Shown here: piece after piece, positions 58,552 through 64,000 of the stretch | How positions within the stretch are numbered: the stretch's first letter is position 1 | How the letters are laid out: each line of letters starts with the position of its first letter | DNA from: Citrus sinensis | Lineage: Eukaryota > Streptophyta > Magnoliopsida > Sapindales > Rutaceae | Assembly: GCF_022201045.2 (NCBI RefSeq) | Contig: NC_068557.1 | Span: forward strand, 18,081,501 to 18,145,500 | Length of the DNA stretch: 64,000 nucleotides | Direction of reading: 5' to 3' | Translations under genes and position numbers: made by a program | The notes under the pieces: model-generated | Database searches by the model: none | What the model saw: only the letters and a program-made list of their open reading frames with translations | Told to the model about the DNA's origin: nothing

Positions 58552-58989
58552 TAATAAATTGAAAAATTTACATCAATAACCATAAAAATTTTGACTTTTT
58601 CCATCTTAACCCCCCAAACAAATTTCTATCAACATTAGCCATAAAAAAAGCTTTTGAGACCAAAATACCCCTCTCTCTCATCTCTCCCCCAACAATCTCT
58701 CTTTCTCCCATCTCTCCCAAACCGAAGAACCAAGCTTTGCAAACAATCTCAGTTGGTTTATTCTAGTTATACTCCATCTTTTTTGACTCAATCTCAATGC
58801 TTCAATATTAAACTTTTCCCTGATTTGAATGTGTCAAAGCTCTGGTCTCATGAAATTGTTGGAACCGATGGTGATTTGGGTATAAAAAAGAATTTGGCTG
58901 GTCAGAAGAGAATCTGCCCTCTGGATGTGCAAGTAGACAATCACGGTAAAGTGATTACGATTCTCCACAACTGCTCTCTGTCTTTCAAT

Positions 58990-59433
58990 CTTCAACATAT
59001 AAAACAAGAACTCATTCCATGTGTCAATGGGGCCTGGCAAGCACCAGTGAACATAATCATTCACTGTCTTATTCTTATGCATGGAGTGTCCGTACTGATT
59101 AGGATGCCCATCTGGCCTTAACAACATAATTTCAGTAGTGTCAAGCAACGAAAATTTCAACCCCATATCCATCCCTTGCTTCTCTGCTGCTCTTAGTTCC
59201 TCTACTTGCGTCAAGTAAAACTCCATTGTATACCCATCTAACTCCACTTCTTGGCTTGTAAATGGCCTTGTTCTCCCACAGTTTCCTCCCTTGTCCCAAT
59301 CACCATTCTCAAAATGAGATGGAGAAAATGTCCTTAAAAATGTGATACCCTTGTAGTTCTTAAGCCTCTGAAGAGTTCTAAATGCAGTTCGAAACGCCAT
59401 CCTGTACGCATGGTACTTGGTTAAGGCTGTCAT
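58990..59433 (-). pseudogene. Captured TBL C-terminal fragment
   Basis: The minus strand reads the second half of a trichome-birefringence-like protein of the TBL19/20/21 type. Blocks are MAFRTAFRTLQRLKNYKG, ITFLRTFSPSHFENGDW, GGNCGRTRPF, LLDTTEIMLLRPDGHPNQYG and DYVHWCLPGPIDTWNEFL. The DxxH catalytic motif of the PC-esterase domain is present as DYVH, where DCVH is usual. The frame is open for 199 residues, but beyond about 58990 the peptide no longer looks like TBL. The middle of the protein, including the GDS motif, is absent. Confidence 0.85.
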
Positions 59434-59451
59434 GTTGTTAATATTGCAGTT

Positions 59452-59610
59452 GTGGCAGCCACACAGGTTGACATTTTTAGTGGAGAATGGGTTCCGAATC
59501 CAAAAGGGCCTTACTACTCGAACGAAAGTTGCCGTCTGATCATTGATCAGCAGAACTGCATGAAGTTTGGCAGACCGGATACAGAGTTCATGAAATGGAG
59601 GTGGAAGCCA
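59452..59610 (+). pseudogene. Captured TBL N-terminal (PMR5N) fragment, inverted
   Basis: The plus strand reads [40 protein letters not shown] and MKWRWKP, the TBL/PMR5N domain that in an intact gene precedes the GDS esterase motif. It is preceded by a splice-acceptor-like tract ending cacag, suggesting capture from genomic DNA at an intron-exon edge. It should be followed by the CDLP/GDS region but diverges after KWRWKP. It faces the opposite way from the C-terminal fragment, so the two cannot be one transcript. Confidence 0.85.
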
Positions 59611-59615
59611 AAATT

Positions 59616-59677
59616 GCCTGTCGCATCAAGCCTTGGTGGGACAGACAACCTGTCGCACCAAGCTTCGTGCGACAGGC
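59616..59677. repeat. Inverted repeat in the Pack-MULE
   Basis: gcctgtcgca (59616-59625) and tgcgacaggc (59668-59677) are perfect inverse copies, with a further cctgtcgcac copy inside. The RNA could fold into a hairpin. Confidence 0.7.
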
Positions 59678-60097
59678 AGTCTGTTGTCAGATTCACTCAC
59701 GACTCGCAATTTCGAAACTCTCGATCAAGTTCAGAAAATAATTCATACCACTATGTGATGCCGATTAGTGTTGGATCCGGATAAATTATAATCAGATTTC
59801 ACTTTTATCGTTGTCTTTTACCGTCGCCGTTGGTTGATGATTCAAGAGTGGAAAGCTGTCTTTGGTTTGACGAAAGGGCAGAAAGAAAGTTGCTTTTAGC
59901 TTGTAAAGAAGGGTAATTTAGGGAGAAAAGCGTGTGTTTGGGTAATGTTGATAGAAAAAAGTTGAGAAGATTAATTGTGAAAATAATAAAAATTTTATGG
60001 TTATTTTTGTAAATTTCCTTAATAAATTATCTTGTTTCATATAATAAACACTACCGCGTGCCGTTTTATGTTACCTGCAGTTACCCACTAATTGAAA

Positions 60098-60125
60098 TTC
60101 TCAACATCCCGTCGCATTTGAAATT
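60098..60125 (+). promoter_or_regulatory. Conserved upstream block, DUF26 paralogue 2
   Basis: TTCTCAACATCCCGTCGCAT followed by TTGAAA, about 200 bp upstream of the start codon, matches 55290-55318 near the divergent paralogue. The Pack-MULE ends about 80 bp upstream of it. Confidence 0.5.
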
Positions 60126-60215
60126 TTCCTGTGATCAAACAATATCGACAATATTTTATTCCAAGAAAAGGTCAATTTCTTGAATCTTTCTACCACTTTG
60201 CATGACACTTTTTAC

Positions 60216-60225
60216 TATATAAATA
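60216..60225 (+). promoter_or_regulatory. TATA box of the DUF26 gene at 60318
   Basis: tatataaata, about 95 bp upstream of the start codon. Confidence 0.65.
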
Positions 60226-60317
60226 CATACTAGCTCGCTTCTTGTCCCAAGCTCAAATCCACCAATCATCGTCGTCCTCGTACACTTGCAAATTTTTAAG
60301 TTAATTTAACAATTGCA

Positions 60318-61058
60318 ATGTCTTCCCCAGGAGTTTCCTCTGGCTTCTATTTCCTAAGCTTTGTTCTACTTCTCCAAACTGTGGCTCTTGGGGCCAACGT
60401 TGACCCCCTCTTCCATTCTTGCTCAAATGAAAACTTCACTGCCAATGGCCCGTACCAAACAAACTTGAACACACTCGTGGGATATCTCTACCACCAAGCT
60501 CCTACCACAGGTTTTGGTATTGGTTCCTTGGGTCAAAACCCTAGTCAAGCAAATGGGCTTGCACTTTGCCGAGGTGATGTTTCGGCCTCGGATTGTAAAA
60601 GATGTGTCGCAGATGCAGTCAGTACCATTCGCAAGAGCTGCCCATATAGCAAAAGTGCAAAGATATTCTACGACAACTGTATGTTTAAGTACTCAAATGA
60701 CAATTTCTTCGGCCAAATCGATAATGGAACCAAGTACTTCATGTGGAACGTGAACAATGTGAGCAACCGGGTGACATTCAATCAAAAGAGCAAGGAGTTG
60801 TTGAGCCGACTGGCCAATGAAGCTTCTGGCAACCCTAAATTGTATGCTGCAGGAGAATTGGAGCTTAATGAAGAATCAAAGAAGAAGATCTACGGTTTGG
60901 CTCAATGCACAAGAGATCTTTCTTACAATGATTGCAAGATGTGCCTTGATCGCATAATCGGTGATCTTCCGAGTTGCTGTGATGGAAAACAAGGAGGGAG
61001 GGTCATTACCGCAAGTTGCATTATAAATTATGAGATTTATCCATTTGTCAAAGCTTGA
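60318..61058 (+). CDS. Cysteine-rich repeat secretory protein (two DUF26/Gnk2 domains)
   Basis: Intact single-exon gene of 246 residues. A signal peptide (FYFLSFVLLLQTVALG) precedes two DUF26 domains with C-X8-C-X2-C motifs, CRGDVSASDCKRC and CTRDLSYNDCKMC. The other conserved cysteines are present (HSCSN, SCPYS, DNCMF, SCCDG, ASCIINYEIYPF). N-glycosylation sites include NFT and NGT. There is no membrane anchor or kinase, so it should be an apoplastic lectin-like or defence protein by family analogy. It is the closest paralogue of the truncated gene at 54419 and retains the C-terminal YEIYPFVKA that the other lost. The start is the first ATG after a TATA box and a short leader. A Pack-MULE lies about 300 bp upstream. 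Confidence 0.93.
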   Translation: MSSPGVSSGFYFLSFVLLLQTVALGANVDPLFHSCSNENFTANGPYQTNLNTLVGYLYHQAPTTGFGIGSLGQNPSQANGLALCRGDVSASDCKRCVADAVSTIRKSCPYSKSAKIFYDNCMFKYSNDNFFGQIDNGTKYFMWNVNNVSNRVTFNQKSKELLSRLANEASGNPKLYAAGELELNEESKKKIYGLAQCTRDLSYNDCKMCLDRIIGDLPSCCDGKQGGRVITASCIINYEIYPFVKA

Positions 61059-61559
61059 ATATTAATGGAGTATTCATTAATTATTAATTCATGGGATTAG
61101 GGATATCATTATCCCTAATTACAAATAAAGACAAATAGAGTTCCTCAGGAACCTACATATACTTGTGTTTATAGTTCTTCCTATGGGGATGCATGTACTA
61201 GCCAGGCCCTTGTGTGTATTTACATGTTCACAGAGGCATTGTAATATTGTTGTTCAATAAAATTCTTTATGTGTTAATTTATTCATTTAAACTAACAAGT
61301 CTCAAATAAATGCTAAATAAGAAGAGATGCATAATCAAAACAAGGCTCAAAACAACTGTTTATCGAATACAACATTACAAGACTTTATGAACATTTCACA
61401 AATACAACTTCCCAGCCATTGTAGAAGTCACCCAATATGACACTTTATTGTATCCAGTCTTTTAATCAGAAATTGTACATGATTCTTCTTCATAAGCAAC
61501 ATAGTATCATTTAAATGAAGAAGATAGATATTAGCTACCGAGAAGAGATATCTACTCAG
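61059..61559. other. Convergent spacer
   Basis: 3' flanks of the DUF26 gene (plus strand) and the receptor kinase (minus strand). Putative polyadenylation-type aataaa lies at 61256-61261. No gene. Confidence 0.5.

Positions 61560-64000
<2,441 letters not shown>

Larger units (their letters stand above)
58561..60019. mobile_element. Pack-MULE-like element carrying TBL gene fragments
   Basis: 1.46 kb. The left TIR (58561 to about 58650) and right TIR (about 59930-60019) are inverted repeats of roughly 90 bp. They share aatttac, aataaccataaaa and tttctatcaacatta in the same order. The 9-bp target duplication TAATAAATT is perfect (58552-58560 and 60020-60028). Between the TIRs lie a C-terminal TBL fragment on the minus strand (58990-59433) and an N-terminal TBL fragment on the plus strand (59452 to about 59610), back to back. 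TBL proteins are PC-esterase-family O-acetyltransferases of wall polysaccharides. A non-autonomous MULE with host gene pieces fits the Pack-MULE definition. Unidentified sequence at about 58750-58985 may be another captured piece. Confidence 0.8.

Noticed and set aside
58654..59121. A 155-residue plus-strand frame in the Pack-MULE
   Set aside because: Its second half is antisense to the TBL fragment. The first half is Ser/Pro-rich low complexity plus an unassigned stretch, so it is only noted as possible further captured sequence.

Overview
This window is nuclear DNA of a flowering plant. It is AT-rich and has split genes with GT-AG introns, plant-only families (DUF26/Gnk2 proteins and kinases, a uclacyanin, a group IVc bHLH, TBL-type PC-esterase fragments) and a dense, nested population of plant transposons. 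A woody rosid such as Citrus fits the look of the proteins, but that is inference and nothing here proves the species.

Layout. 1-17.6 kb: repeats plus one small single-exon gene for a proline-rich membrane protein (3632-4066). A 9.6-kb block (6242-15853) is a MULE-like element with 9-bp target duplication, split by a complete but dead Copia retrotransposon (7006-15151), which itself carries two hAT-like elements. 17.7-21.4 kb: two normal genes in convergent orientation, a bHLH115/ILR3-like iron-regulation transcription factor (five exons, one GC-AG intron) and a uclacyanin blue-copper protein. 22-28 kb: MITEs and MULE-like elements, one nested in another, and a frameshifted DOG1-domain relic. 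28.3-34.1 kb: a chromodomain Ty3/Gypsy element on the minus strand, inserted in a 271-bp PIF/Harbinger MITE that had itself inserted in a DUF26 pseudogene. 35.8-44.3 kb: a Copia element lacking protease and integrase; its 3' half plus an adjoining DUF26 pseudogene is tandemly duplicated almost without change, and only the left copy received a 1.8-kb hAT-like element. 44.2-48.5 kb: a three-level nest around a Copia solo LTR, and another hAT-like element with a 74-bp tandem array. 49-64 kb: a DUF26 cluster with two intact secreted proteins (50942-51679, 60318-61058), one with a premature stop at a conserved cysteine codon (54419-55123), and the 3' part of a cysteine-rich receptor kinase running off the right edge (61560-64000).

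The most interesting object is a 1.46-kb Pack-MULE-like element (58561-60019). It has about 90-bp terminal inverted repeats and a perfect 9-bp target duplication. It carries two pieces of a TBL (xylan/pectin O-acetyltransferase-type) gene in opposite orientations, and it sits about 300 bp upstream of the intact DUF26 gene at 60318.

The genes do not form one pathway. The coherent unit is the DUF26 cluster, which shows local birth and death: intact, truncated, and transposon-broken copies side by side. Transposon boundaries were fixed by reading target-site duplications by eye. Splice sites were fixed by reading frame, consensus and family knowledge. No database search was run.
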